Shown: positions 7,449 to 15,333, counted from the stretch's first letter. The stretch is DNA of 27,785 nucleotides from an uncultured Bacteroidales bacterium (GCA_937884485.1 CALGCG010000094.1:1-27785); one strand, 5' to 3'. Numbers and translations are program-made. Notes: generated by a model not told the origin, from the sequence alone.

Positions 7449-7817
7449 CTATCTTCTCCTTCCAAAAACCCATACTCTATCTGTGCCACATCGCGGACAA
7501 TGGTAAAGAACATCAACATCTCCATTCGCTTTTTCCGTTGTAGAGATAATTTCCGTCTGATTGTAACCGCATTCTTCACATTCAATATCGAATTCCTTGC
7601 CCTTGAGGTTTACTTTGGTACTGAACCCACGAGCAATCATCCAAAGAATACTCATGATAATAATAAAAACAAAGGCAGCAAAGAAACCCTCTGATTTCCA
7701 CGTCCCAATTATCCCGATAAAAAACAAAATATAAAAAATGTAATCGACCCAGACCCATTTGCTCCTCAAAATATTGAGGACAATGCCTATTACGACGAAA
7801 GTAATTATTGTTCCCAT
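7449..7817 (-). CDS. Membrane protein with C-terminal zinc ribbon, unknown function
   Basis: This 122-aa protein has hydrophobic segments at about residues 3-16, 24-39 and 45-62 and then a cytoplasmic-looking tail. The tail holds two CxxC knuckles, CEECGYNQTEI and CPRCGTDRVW, about 24 residues apart, which is the pattern of a zinc ribbon. The end is basic (FGRRR). It starts 10 bp after the 159-aa gene and is followed by intercistronic repeat copy B and the 91-aa membrane protein. I do not recognise the family. Zinc-ribbon plus membrane segments could point to regulation or protein interaction at the membrane, but that is a guess. The neighbouring genes suggest it belongs to the same transcript as the radical SAM enzyme. 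Confidence 0.7.
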   Translation of the reverse strand: MGTIITFVVIGIVLNILRSKWVWVDYIFYILFFIGIIGTWKSEGFFAAFVFIIIMSILWMIARGFSTKVNLKGKEFDIECEECGYNQTEIISTTEKANGDVDVLYHCPRCGTDRVWVFGRRR

Positions 7818-7827
7818 AATAAAAAAA

Positions 7828-8307
7828 TCAAAGGTTTATTTTTGTGTTCCAAAATCTGATTTTAGTCAACCCATCCACATCTATTTCCTGATTGCCATAC
7901 CTATCCCATTTTTGGATATACCAATCATTTCCATCCACTCCATCGTTTGCACCGCACGATAGTCGAGTGTGACCATTCTCTTTTATTTCTCCACGGAAAA
8001 ATTCATGAGTACTTCTATCGAAAAAACACTCATAGTCATAACCATTTGCAGATGCCCTAACACGATAGTCTCCCAACTTTAACTGATGTATTCCCATAGA
8101 GATATAATCGTCGTCTGAAGAATAAACCTTAATTACGGCGCCACAACTTGTTATAAAGCCACTGTTTTCAAAATTAATAACTGTGTCAATGTCATTTTCC
8201 AACACACAATTTCGAACTTTTCTGACTCGTTGAGCAACGAGTGCAAATGCGTCAGGGTAACGGTTGTCAACATACTCAAGTAATCTCTCAACATCTTGTT
8301 TTGTCAT
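7828..8307 (-). CDS. Hypothetical 159-aa soluble protein, first gene of the cassette
   Basis: I do not recognise this protein. It is soluble, acidic and without a signal peptide. It begins MTKQDVERLLEYVDNRYPDA and contains a region of alternating hydrophobic and charged residues suited to beta strands (YRVRASANGYDYECFFD, then THEFFRGEIKENGH). It overlaps nothing and is followed 10 bp later by the membrane/zinc-ribbon gene, so it is probably the first gene of the minus-strand cassette. A Bacteroidetes-type promoter on the same strand lies about 300 bp upstream (8606-8636). Base composition is AT-rich like the rest of the cassette. Small soluble proteins in such settings can be immunity or recognition proteins, but no motif supports a choice. 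Confidence 0.65.
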   Translation of the reverse strand: MTKQDVERLLEYVDNRYPDAFALVAQRVRKVRNCVLENDIDTVINFENSGFITSCGAVIKVYSSDDDYISMGIHQLKLGDYRVRASANGYDYECFFDRSTHEFFRGEIKENGHTRLSCGANDGVDGNDWYIQKWDRYGNQEIDVDGLTKIRFWNTKINL

Positions 8308-8690
8308 AGTGTTTTTGTGTTTTTCTTACTCCGACCCTCCAACGGAATGTTCTACTTATACCAATAAGAAAAGGCATGAGGTTATGTGCTCATGTCCGTC
8401 ATTATCTGGTATCGGCAAACACCATTGAGGAAACGGGGATTGGGGAACATATCTCACGCCTGACAGGTATGCTGAAACAAATAGCATACACATACAAGCG
8501 AAAGCATAAATGCTCGGTCCTTCCTCATGAAATTTTGCCGATTTCGATAATAGGACAGTGTTGCAAAGCTTTTCTTGCTTACACTTTCGCTCTCGAAAGC
8601 AAGTGCAAAGATACGAAGATTATTCCATATGGCAAAAAATATTTTACTACAGCTGGGGACAACTCGCCAGCATTTGACATTTTAACGAAA
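8308..8690. other. Gene-free stretch upstream of the cassette
   Basis: No convincing gene is seen. A + strand frame starting at 8376 crosses the promoter at 8606 and the palindromes beyond it and resembles no protein, so I treat it as chance. Read on the minus strand, the stretch from about 8600 to 8308 would be a leader of almost 300 bases for the cassette. A small hairpin (CTTTCG/CGAAAG) lies near 8584-8600. Confidence 0.4.
8606..8636 (-). promoter_or_regulatory. Bacteroidetes-type promoter, minus strand
   Basis: On the minus strand TTTG (8633-8636) is followed after 19 bp by TATCTTTG (8606-8613), matching the -33/-7 consensus. It points toward the 8307 gene and would give a leader of nearly 300 bases. 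Confidence 0.65.
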
Positions 8691-8696
8691 CGGAAA

Positions 8697-8913
8697 GAGC
8701 CTCAAAGAGGCTCCATTTCAATAACCCCAGACAAGCGGAGCGCAGTCTGGGGACAACGTCACATACATTCATTATCGCGTCTCGAAGAGACGCTACCCAA
8801 CTCCAAAGTAGCGTCTCTTCGAGACACAAGATTAAGGTGTGGTTTTCACCCCACACGGAAGGGTTCTTCCCCTTCTCGTGTGGGGTTATTAAAATTGAGC
8901 CTCTTTGAGGCTC
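8697..8913. repeat. Nested palindromes (REP-like cluster)
   Basis: Five inverted repeats are packed into 217 bp. GAGCCTC/GAGGCTC hairpins lie at both ends (8697-8713 with an AAA loop, 8897-8913 with a TTT loop), 200 bp apart and exact reverse complements of each other. Between them are CCCCAGAC/GTCTGGGG (8725-8732 and 8745-8752), a perfect 18-bp stem (8779-8796 and 8808-8825) whose arms are themselves nearly palindromic, and CCCCACACG/CGTGTGGGG (8849-8857 and 8877-8885) with an inner GAAGGG/CCCTTC stem. It looks like a cluster of REP-type or non-autonomous mobile elements. Confidence 0.75.
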
Positions 8914-8980
8914 CTACAGATTAGGCACCGGGGTGTTGGCCCACAGCCTAGTTCTTTCTCCCTTGCCGGATGCTTTAATT

Positions 8981-9490
8981 TCACTCGTGCACCCAGCGGC
9001 CGAGGGTCTGGAGGTAGCGGCGGTAGTTGCGATAGTCGCGGCTGGCGTCAAGGAGGGGGCGGAGGCGGGGCTCGCGGCGGCAGAAGTCCTCGCAGCGGCG
9101 CATCAGGCGCAGATGCTCGCGGACGTTGGGGTGCCAGAAGAGGGTCTCGTCGGGGTCGAGCCACTGCGCGTCCTCAAACTCGCAGCCCGCTGCCTCGTCG
9201 GGCAGCACCATGGCGGCGGCCCTCAGCATGAGGGTCAGCGCGTCGAGGTGCCGGCCCCGCTCCCACAGGCGGTCGGCCTCGCACTCGCGGCAACGGCACT
9301 CCTCGCGCACCATGGCGCAGGAGCCATACAGAAATTCGTCGCCCTCGCGGAGGCCGGCATAATAAGACTTGAGGATGCTTCCGCAGTCGTCCACCTCGCG
9401 CCAGACACTGGGAATGACATTGGTGCGTTCGCCATTGCTCCAGGCCACCATACGCTTGTTGAGGCGGATACGATTGTCTTTTTTCTTCAT
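8981..9490 (-). CDS. Hypothetical 169-aa protein, Cys- and Arg-rich
   Basis: I do not recognise this protein. It is GC-rich like the housekeeping genes. It begins MKKKDNRIRLNKRMVAWSNG, and its middle has a cluster of cysteines and charged residues (SCAMVREECRCRECEADRLW, about residues 57-76) that could bind a metal. Long helical stretches rich in Leu, Arg and Glu follow, such as HLDALTLMLRAAAMVLPDEA and REHLRLMRRCEDFCRREP. No signal peptide or membrane segment is seen. It stands alone between the palindrome cluster and a 150-base leader with two hairpins and a good promoter. The ATG at 9490 is the natural start. Confidence 0.75.
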   Translation of the reverse strand: MKKKDNRIRLNKRMVAWSNGERTNVIPSVWREVDDCGSILKSYYAGLREGDEFLYGSCAMVREECRCRECEADRLWERGRHLDALTLMLRAAAMVLPDEAAGCEFEDAQWLDPDETLFWHPNVREHLRLMRRCEDFCRREPRLRPLLDASRDYRNYRRYLQTLGRWVHE

Positions 9491-9642
9491 AGATTTTTTT
9501 CTTTTAAATGGTCAAACAACTCGCTGCATAAGGGTGCAGTATACCCTTGCCCCGGACTTTCCCCAAGTCCGGCAGAGCAGGTTTAAAAGTAGCAAAATCT
9601 ATGATTTCTAAAGGATTAACGCATGGCAGGCTTTCTTCTTTT
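9491..9642 (-). promoter_or_regulatory. Structured 5' leader of the 169-aa gene
   Basis: If transcription starts about 7 bases after the promoter at 9649, the leader is about 150 bases. It contains two neighbouring hairpins: CCGGACTT/AAGTCCGG (9552-9559 and 9565-9572, 5-base loop) and AAGGGT/ACCCTT (9530-9535 and 9543-9548). No known riboswitch is recognised. Confidence 0.45.
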
Positions 9643-9648
9643 GCTCGG

Positions 9649-9679
9649 CAAAGATACAAAATATTTTCAATATTGCAAC
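9649..9679 (-). promoter_or_regulatory. Bacteroidetes-type promoter of the 169-aa gene
   Basis: On the minus strand GTTG (9676-9679) is followed after 19 bp by TATCTTTG (9649-9656). It points toward the gene starting at 9490. Confidence 0.6.
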
Positions 9680-9773
9680 CATTTTTTTCAATTGCCGACC
9701 CTCGGTGGAGACGCGACACAAGTCGACTTGGCAACGCGGATGCCGGCAGTCAAAAAGCGGCCATTTTCATACC

Positions 9774-9839
9774 ATCTTCTTCCCAAAAAGAGGAGGGTAA
9801 AAAGAGGGGAAGACCGTGGGAAGAAGATGGGAAGAAGAT
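9774..9839. repeat. Polypurine 11-bp repeat with inverted copy
   Basis: ATCTTCTTCCC (9774-9784) is the reverse complement of two tandem GGGAAGAAGAT units at 9818-9828 and 9829-9839, so the region can form a hairpin. The same 11-bp unit recurs upstream of the universal stress protein gene at about 23847. The rest of the gap between 9680 and 9908 shows no gene. Confidence 0.6.
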
Positions 9840-9908
9840 GATACGACAAGTGTGCTGATTTTTAGCAAGTTATCAGCGAACTAAGTCATATCGTAAAACA
9901 ACAAATAT

Positions 9909-10760
9909 TTATTGATAACGGCGCATCCAGGTGAGCTGTTTGCGGGCGTAGTGCCAGGTGTTGAGTTTGACACTTTGGATGGCGGAAAGTAGGGTGTCGG
10001 CACCGTCGAGGACGGGGAAGAGTTCGCGGTAGCCGACGGTGCGGAGGGTGGAGAGGTGGCGGTAAGGGACGAGGGTGCGGACCTCGTCGAGGAGGCCGTC
10101 GGCGACCATCTGGTCCACACGGCGGTCGATGCGCTGGCGCAGCACGTCGGCATCCATGGGCAGGAAGGGCGACCACGGGGTGCCGACCACCCGCACCTCG
10201 ACCCGGAAGGGCCGCGGCTGGGGTTGCTGCTCGGCAAGTACCTGGCTGTAGGGGCGTCCGGTCATGAGGCATACCTCGAGGGCGCGCTGGAGACGCACGG
10301 GGTTGCGGAGGTCGACGCGGGCGTAGTAGTCGGGGTCGAGGAGCTGCAGCCGTGCGCGTTTTTCCTCGAGGGGCATCTGTTGGAGATGGGCGCGGAGGTC
10401 GGGCGTGGGGTCGGGCATGGAGGAGACGCCGAGGCGCAGGGCGTCGACGTAGAGACCGCTGCCGCCGACGGCGATGACGACGTCATGGTGGAGGAAAAGA
10501 CGGTCGAGGAGTGCGAGGGCGTCGCGCTCGTAGTCGGAGATGTTGTACGGCTCCGTAACCGAGCGGCAGGCAATGAAATGGTGGGGCGCGGCGGCGAGTT
10601 CGTCGTCGGAGGGGCGCGCCACGCCGATGCGCAGCTCGCTGTAGAACTGACGCGAGTCGCAGGAGAGGATTTCGGTGCCCAGCTCGCGGGCCAGACGTAT
10701 GGCGTAGGCGGTCTTGCCCGAGGCCGTGGGCCCTGTGACTACGAGGAGGGTCTTTGCCAT
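9909..10760 (-). CDS. miaA: tRNA dimethylallyltransferase
   Basis: MiaA transfers a dimethylallyl group to N6 of A37 in tRNAs that read codons beginning with U. The protein is 283 aa from the ATG at 10760. The P-loop GPTASGKT is at residues 10-17, followed by the conserved CDSRQFY and the GGSGLYVDAL segment, and near the end WHYARKQLTWMRRY, the family's C-terminal signature. The same frame runs further upstream only as a shadow of aroA. ATG 10760 is chosen because the P-loop then sits at the N-terminus as in the family. It starts 19 bp after the aroA stop and is probably the last gene of the dnaG - regulator - aroA - miaA unit. No clear terminator is seen after it. Confidence 0.95.
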   Translation of the reverse strand: MAKTLLVVTGPTASGKTAYAIRLARELGTEILSCDSRQFYSELRIGVARPSDDELAAAPHHFIACRSVTEPYNISDYERDALALLDRLFLHHDVVIAVGGSGLYVDALRLGVSSMPDPTPDLRAHLQQMPLEEKRARLQLLDPDYYARVDLRNPVRLQRALEVCLMTGRPYSQVLAEQQPQPRPFRVEVRVVGTPWSPFLPMDADVLRQRIDRRVDQMVADGLLDEVRTLVPYRHLSTLRTVGYRELFPVLDGADTLLSAIQSVKLNTWHYARKQLTWMRRYQ

Positions 10761-10779
10761 GGTGCCGTGCCGAAGCGTC

Positions 10780-12027
10780 TTAGATTTTGTTTTGAAGCAC
10801 CAGGTCGAATTGCTCCCAGAACTCCGGAAACGATTTGTCGACCACTTCGGGGGCCTCGATTTCAAGGTCGGGGAAGCGGAGGCGGAGCGGAGCGAAAGCC
10901 ATGGCGATGCGATGGTCGTTCCAGGTGCGCACGGGTTCGACAGGATGGAGCTCGGAGGGGAGGATGACCATCTCCTCGGCCGAGCAGGTGACCTTGCCGC
11001 CCATGCGCTGCAGCTCCTCCGAGATGGCCTGCATGCGGTCGCTCTCCTTGAGGGCGATGTTGCTGACGCCCTTGAGGGTGGTCTTGACGCCGGCGGCAGC
11101 AGCGGCCACGGCGAAGGTGGGCACGAGGTCGGGACAGTCGATGCAATTGAACTGAACCTTCTGCTGCAGCGGGCGCACGCCGGGCTGGGGGCCCTGGATG
11201 GTGATGGAGCGGGCGGCAGAGCGATAGGGCGAGCGGACTTCGGTAGACTGCACACCAAGCATGCGGAAGAAGGTGTCGGTGGCGCTGTCGCCCTGGCAGG
11301 AGTCCAGCTGGAGCCCCAGCAGTCGGATGCGCAGGTCGGGGCGCAGGAGGGCCATGGTATAGAAATAGGAAGCCGAGGACCAGTCGCGCTCAACAGAAAT
11401 GGTGGCTGCCTTGGGCTTTCCCACGAACGGCTGCACATAGTAGGTGCGCCCGTTGGAGGAGCGGCGGACCTCGATGCCGGCCTGGCGCAGGGCGTCGCAG
11501 GTCATCTCGATGTAGGGCCGCGAGGTGGGCCGCTGAGTCATGGTGAGGGAGATGCCCTCGGGCAGGCGCGGGGCTATGAGCAACAAGGCGCTGACGAACT
11601 GGCTGCTGAGCAGCGGGTCGACAGAGACCGTGCGGCGGGTGGGCACACCGCCCTGGATATGTACCGGCAGGAAGCCATCCTTCTCCGTGCACTCGATGCG
11701 GAGGCCCATCTGGCGCAGGGCATCGATCAGCGGCGCCATGGGCCGCTGGCAGAGGCGGTCGTCGCCGGTAAGGGTATGATGGCCGGGGGTGATGGCCAGC
11801 AAGGGCATGAGGAAGCGGGCCACGGAGCCCGCATTGGAGCAGTAGTATACCTCGGAGCCGCCGCCGCTTTCAATCTGCCCCAACAGGCGGCGCAACAGGC
11901 GCGTGTCGCCCGAGGTGGAAGGTTTGCTGATGCGGAAGTGGCCGCCAGTGAGGTGGTTAATCATCAGCCAGCGGTTGCTCATGCTCTTGGAGGCAGGAAG
12001 CGAGATGCGTATGTCGTTGGTGTTCAT
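10780..12027 (-). CDS. aroA: 3-phosphoshikimate 1-carboxyvinyltransferase (EPSP synthase)
   Basis: AroA joins shikimate 3-phosphate and phosphoenolpyruvate, the sixth step of chorismate synthesis. From the ATG at 12027 the protein has 415 aa. A TTG two codons earlier is possible but less likely. Family hallmarks appear in order: LPASKSMSNR (substrate-binding Lys) near the start, SNAGSVARFL (the NAGT-type motif in the VxRF form), DDRLCQRPM, LVPTFAVAAAAA, LKESDRM and NDHRIAMAFA. The invariant Gly of the NAG motif is kept. It follows the sigma54 activator by 21 bp and precedes miaA by 19 bp, so the genes are probably co-transcribed. No other shikimate genes are nearby. Confidence 0.95.
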   Translation of the reverse strand: MNTNDIRISLPASKSMSNRWLMINHLTGGHFRISKPSTSGDTRLLRRLLGQIESGGGSEVYYCSNAGSVARFLMPLLAITPGHHTLTGDDRLCQRPMAPLIDALRQMGLRIECTEKDGFLPVHIQGGVPTRRTVSVDPLLSSQFVSALLLIAPRLPEGISLTMTQRPTSRPYIEMTCDALRQAGIEVRRSSNGRTYYVQPFVGKPKAATISVERDWSSASYFYTMALLRPDLRIRLLGLQLDSCQGDSATDTFFRMLGVQSTEVRSPYRSAARSITIQGPQPGVRPLQQKVQFNCIDCPDLVPTFAVAAAAAGVKTTLKGVSNIALKESDRMQAISEELQRMGGKVTCSAEEMVILPSELHPVEPVRTWNDHRIAMAFAPLRLRFPDLEIEAPEVVDKSFPEFWEQFDLVLQNKI

Positions 12028-12048
12028 GGGCAATGAGTATTGGGTGGG

Positions 12049-13266
12049 CTAATCGCTGATGTTATATTCTTTCAACTTACGGTAGAGCGTACGCTCGGAG
12101 ATGTGGAGGTCGGCAGCAGCCTGCTTACGGTTGCCCTGGCTGTGCTCGAGGGCGCGCAGGATGGCGCGGCGCTCGCGGTCCTCGAGGCTGATGGCATCGT
12201 CCTCGATGATTTCGGGCGTGAGGAACTCGTCCTCCTGGGGGAGCGGTTGCGCGGCGGGATGGCCCAGAATCTGGGGGGAAGGGTTGCCCAGCGACATGGG
12301 CCGGTTGGAGGCCAGCTGGGAAACCATCTGGCGCAGGTCATTGATTTCGCCACGGAGCTCGTTGATCATCTGCCCCATGGAGAGGGCCTTGAGGAGGAGT
12401 TCGCGGTCGGTGATCTGACTGGCAGCGGCAGGGGTGGCAGCCTCGGGAACGATGGCGGGCATACGCTCGGTAGGGATGTAGGAGAGGTAGTTCTGCAGGA
12501 TGTCGGGGGTGATGCTGCGCTCGGTCTCGACGACGGCAATCTGCTCGGTGATGTTCTTCAGCTCGCGCACATTGCCGTACCAGGGGTAGTTCATGAGCAT
12601 GGTGCGGGCGTCCTCGGTGAGGACGATGGGAGGCATGTGGTACTTCTCGGCAACATCGGAGGAGAATTTACGGAACAGCAGCGGGATGTCATCCTTGCGT
12701 TCGCGCAAGGGCGGCAGGTAGATGGAGAGCTGGTTGAGGCGATAGTAGAGGTCCTCGCGGAAACGGCCTTCGCGCACGGCTTTGACAATGTCGACATTGG
12801 TGGCGGCGACGACACGGACGTCGATTTTCAGGGCCGTGGAGCTGCCGACGGGTATGATTTCGCCATTCTCGAGCACGCGGAGCAGCTTGACCTGCATGGC
12901 CAGGGGCAGCTCGCCAATCTCGTCAAGGAAGATAGTGCCACCGTCAGCCTCTTCGAAATAGCCCTTGCGCGAGCGGTCGGCTCCTGTAAAGGCTCCTTTG
13001 ACGTGTCCGAAGAGTTCGCTTTCGATGGTGCCCTCGGGGATGGCGCCACAGTTGACGGAGATGAGCCCCCTACCCTGGCGCACATGCTTGCGCGAGCTGT
13101 TTTCATGTATGATGCGGGAAAAGACGTCCTTGCCCACACCGCTCTCGCCGGTGATGAGGATGGAGAGGTTGGTGGGTGCCACCTGGATGGCCTTGTTGAG
13201 GGCCATGAGGAGCTTGGGGTCGTTGCCTATGATATCGTAGCGCTGTTTAAGAGTCTGTATATCCAA
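12049..13266 (-). CDS. Sigma54-dependent transcriptional activator without receiver domain
   Basis: This 405-aa protein is a bacterial enhancer-binding protein. Its AAA+ domain fills residues ~10-245: Walker A GESGVGKD, the sigma54-contacting loop GAFTGA (in GHVKGAFTGADRSRKG), Walker B GGTIFLDEIGEL, and the arginine-finger region REGRFREDLYYRLN. A linker of about 90 residues rich in Gln, Pro and Met follows, then a Fis-type helix-turn-helix at the C-terminus (GNRKQAAADLHISERTLYRK). No receiver, GAF or PAS domain precedes the AAA+ part, so control must come from another protein or from expression level. No ATG fits the N-terminus. The start appears to be TTG at 13266, 19 bp after the dnaG stop. 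It sits in the dnaG - aroA - miaA unit. Its target promoters are unknown. Confidence 0.92.
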   Translation of the reverse strand: MDIQTLKQRYDIIGNDPKLLMALNKAIQVAPTNLSILITGESGVGKDVFSRIIHENSSRKHVRQGRGLISVNCGAIPEGTIESELFGHVKGAFTGADRSRKGYFEEADGGTIFLDEIGELPLAMQVKLLRVLENGEIIPVGSSTALKIDVRVVAATNVDIVKAVREGRFREDLYYRLNQLSIYLPPLRERKDDIPLLFRKFSSDVAEKYHMPPIVLTEDARTMLMNYPWYGNVRELKNITEQIAVVETERSITPDILQNYLSYIPTERMPAIVPEAATPAAASQITDRELLLKALSMGQMINELRGEINDLRQMVSQLASNRPMSLGNPSPQILGHPAAQPLPQEDEFLTPEIIEDDAISLEDRERRAILRALEHSQGNRKQAAADLHISERTLYRKLKEYNISD

Positions 13267-13285
13267 AGTATATCGTTTTTTTTAA

Positions 13286-15289
13286 TTAGTCAATTACACG
13301 GTGCAGGGCCAAACCGATCCTGTTGCGGAGCTCGATGAGTTGCTTCTTCTCGGCAAGGAGGCGGAACATGTCGTCATCATCCTTGACGTCGCGGAAACGA
13401 CGGGCATTGTCGGCGATGCGAGCATTGACGCACCCCATCTTGAAAGAGAGCAGGGTCTCCTGCAGGTCGGACAGGAGGTTGTCCTCGATGGAGGGCACAT
13501 AAATCTGCTTGGCCCGCCAGGTGTCGCTGATGCGGAAGGTTTCGAGCATAAGCGATATGGCGAAAGAGCGCAGCGTTTCATCGTCGGCCGAAATAAAGTG
13601 CGACGCATCGGGAGCCTCGCCCCGGGAAAGGGTATCGCAAAAATAGGAGTAGATTTTTTGGCACAGGGGGTCGCTGAAAGAGAGCTCGTCGGCCTGTAGG
13701 TCGTCGACGATGATTTGGGCCACAGAGCTGGTGACCTCCTGAGTGGTACCATCGTCAGCCTGGACGGGCATGGAGAACTCATGGTCACCATAGTTGAGAA
13801 GAATCTGGATGAGGTGACGCTCGGCCGGAGGGGTCTGTGGCTGGAGCGGCGACGTTGAAGGAGCAGTCTGGGCTGGATGCTCCGGCTCTGCATTCTGCTC
13901 CGGCTGTTCGACGGGGCTTGTCTGCGCTGCGTGGTCGGCAGAAGCAGTCTGGCCATTCCGCTCTTCGATGGCTTTGAGCCTGTTTTGGTTAATGGCCTTG
14001 GCCAGCTCGCTGGCGAGGACCTCCTCGGGCACTTCGAGCAGATGGGCACACTGGGATATATACTCGGTGCGCTCCAACAGATCAGGGACCAGGGCAATGG
14101 TGTTGACCGTCTCTTTGACGAGTTCAGCCTTGCGGATAGGGTCGTTCTTGACACCGTCGAGAAGGACACGAGTCTTGAACATAACGAAGTTGTCCTCGTG
14201 GGTGGCCAGATAATCCTGCAGCTGTGTCGAGCCGTACTTCTGCGCATAGCTGTCGGGGTCTTCACCGTCGGGGAAAAGGACACAACGGACATGCATCCCC
14301 TCGGCAAAAAGGAGGTTGACGGCGCGAAGTGCAGCTTTGATGCCTGCGGAGTCGCCGTCATAGAGGACCGTCACATTGGGGGTATAACGCTTGATGAGCC
14401 GTATCTGCTCGGTGGTGAGAGAGGTACCGCAGGAGGCCACGGTGTTCTCGACACCCGACTGGTGCATCGATATAACGTCGATATTGCCCTCTACAAGGAA
14501 GCACTTGTTGGCCTTGGATATGGCCGAACGGGCCTGATAGAGCCCATAAAGGGTGCGGCTTTTGTTGTAGATGTCGCTATCGGGAGAATTGACATATTTG
14601 GCTGCCTGTTTTTCCTTGCTCAGCACACGTCCAGAAAAGCCAAGCACACGTCCGGAGATGCTATAGATTGGGAACATGACGCGCCCCCGGAAACGGTCAT
14701 AACTCTTGTGTGTATCCTCCTTGAAGATGGTGAGGCCCGTCTTTTCGAGGACAGCATCACTATATCCACTGCGGCGAGCATGGTCGGTAAAAGCACTCCA
14801 TTCGTCGAGACAATAGCCCAGACCGAAGTTTTTGATAACCTCGTCGCTAAGGCCTCGCGAATGGAAATAGCTGAGACCCACCGCACGGCCCATTTCATCG
14901 TTGTAGAGCAGGTCGGCAAAATATTTCTGTGCAAACTCGGATACATGAAAGAGTGCATCGCGCTCATTCTGTCGTTCCTTCTGCTCTTCGGACTGCTCCT
15001 CCTCGTGTATTTCAATATTGTACTTCTGTGCCAGATAGCGCAGCGCTTCAGGATAGGTGAAATGCTCGTGTTTTTTCAGGAACGCCACAACATCGCCGGC
15101 TTCGCCGCAACCAAAGCACTTGAAGATGCCTTTGGAGGGCGAAACATAGAACGAGGGGGTCTTCTCGTTGTGAAACGGGCAACAGCCGATATGGTTGGCG
15201 CCCCGTTTCTTGAGCGATACAAAATCCCCTATCACCTCCTCTATGCGGGAGGCGTCCATAATGCGTTGTATGGTCTCTTGGTCTATCAT
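13286..15289 (-). CDS. dnaG: DNA primase
   Basis: DnaG makes RNA primers for chromosome replication with DnaB helicase. The protein is 667 aa from ATG 15289. The CHC2 zinc-binding domain has Cys37, His40, Cys58 and Cys61 around CCPFHNEKTPSF and KCFGCG. The catalytic TOPRIM domain shows FLVEGNIDVISM (Glu) and LYDGDSAG (metal-binding Asp pair) with DGEDPDSY beyond. A low-complexity linker rich in Gln, Pro, Thr and Ala (roughly residues 455-505) leads to the C-terminal helicase-binding region. The -7 promoter box ends only 13 bases before the ATG, so the transcript should have almost no leader. It is the first gene of a four-gene unit (dnaG, sigma54 activator, aroA, miaA). Confidence 0.96.
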   Translation of the reverse strand: MIDQETIQRIMDASRIEEVIGDFVSLKKRGANHIGCCPFHNEKTPSFYVSPSKGIFKCFGCGEAGDVVAFLKKHEHFTYPEALRYLAQKYNIEIHEEEQSEEQKERQNERDALFHVSEFAQKYFADLLYNDEMGRAVGLSYFHSRGLSDEVIKNFGLGYCLDEWSAFTDHARRSGYSDAVLEKTGLTIFKEDTHKSYDRFRGRVMFPIYSISGRVLGFSGRVLSKEKQAAKYVNSPDSDIYNKSRTLYGLYQARSAISKANKCFLVEGNIDVISMHQSGVENTVASCGTSLTTEQIRLIKRYTPNVTVLYDGDSAGIKAALRAVNLLFAEGMHVRCVLFPDGEDPDSYAQKYGSTQLQDYLATHEDNFVMFKTRVLLDGVKNDPIRKAELVKETVNTIALVPDLLERTEYISQCAHLLEVPEEVLASELAKAINQNRLKAIEERNGQTASADHAAQTSPVEQPEQNAEPEHPAQTAPSTSPLQPQTPPAERHLIQILLNYGDHEFSMPVQADDGTTQEVTSSVAQIIVDDLQADELSFSDPLCQKIYSYFCDTLSRGEAPDASHFISADDETLRSFAISLMLETFRISDTWRAKQIYVPSIEDNLLSDLQETLLSFKMGCVNARIADNARRFRDVKDDDDMFRLLAEKKQLIELRNRIGLALHRVID

Positions 15290-15302
15290 CAAATTCGGGG
15301 TG

Positions 15303-15310
15303 CAAAGATA
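15303..15310 (-). promoter_or_regulatory. -7 promoter element of dnaG
   Basis: TATCTTTG on the minus strand fits TAnnTTTG. No good -33 box lies 19-21 bp upstream. Its closeness to the ATG (15289) implies a nearly leaderless transcript. Confidence 0.5.
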
Positions 15311-15333
15311 CGATTTTTTTTCGACATATATAA

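Noticed and set aside
8697..8913. CRISPR array
   Set aside because: The repeats are inverted and of different sequence, with no regular spacer pattern. No cas gene is present.
8376..8924. 182-aa + strand frame upstream of the palindromes
   Set aside because: It runs across a minus-strand promoter and the whole palindrome cluster and has no protein-like motif. Its sequence reflects the repeats.
10714..12036. 440-aa + strand frame opposite aroA and the miaA start
   Set aside because: Antisense shadow across two well-supported genes.
12040..13338. 432-aa + strand frame opposite the sigma54 activator
   Set aside because: Shadow of a GC-rich gene. The minus strand has full AAA+ and HTH motifs and this frame has none.
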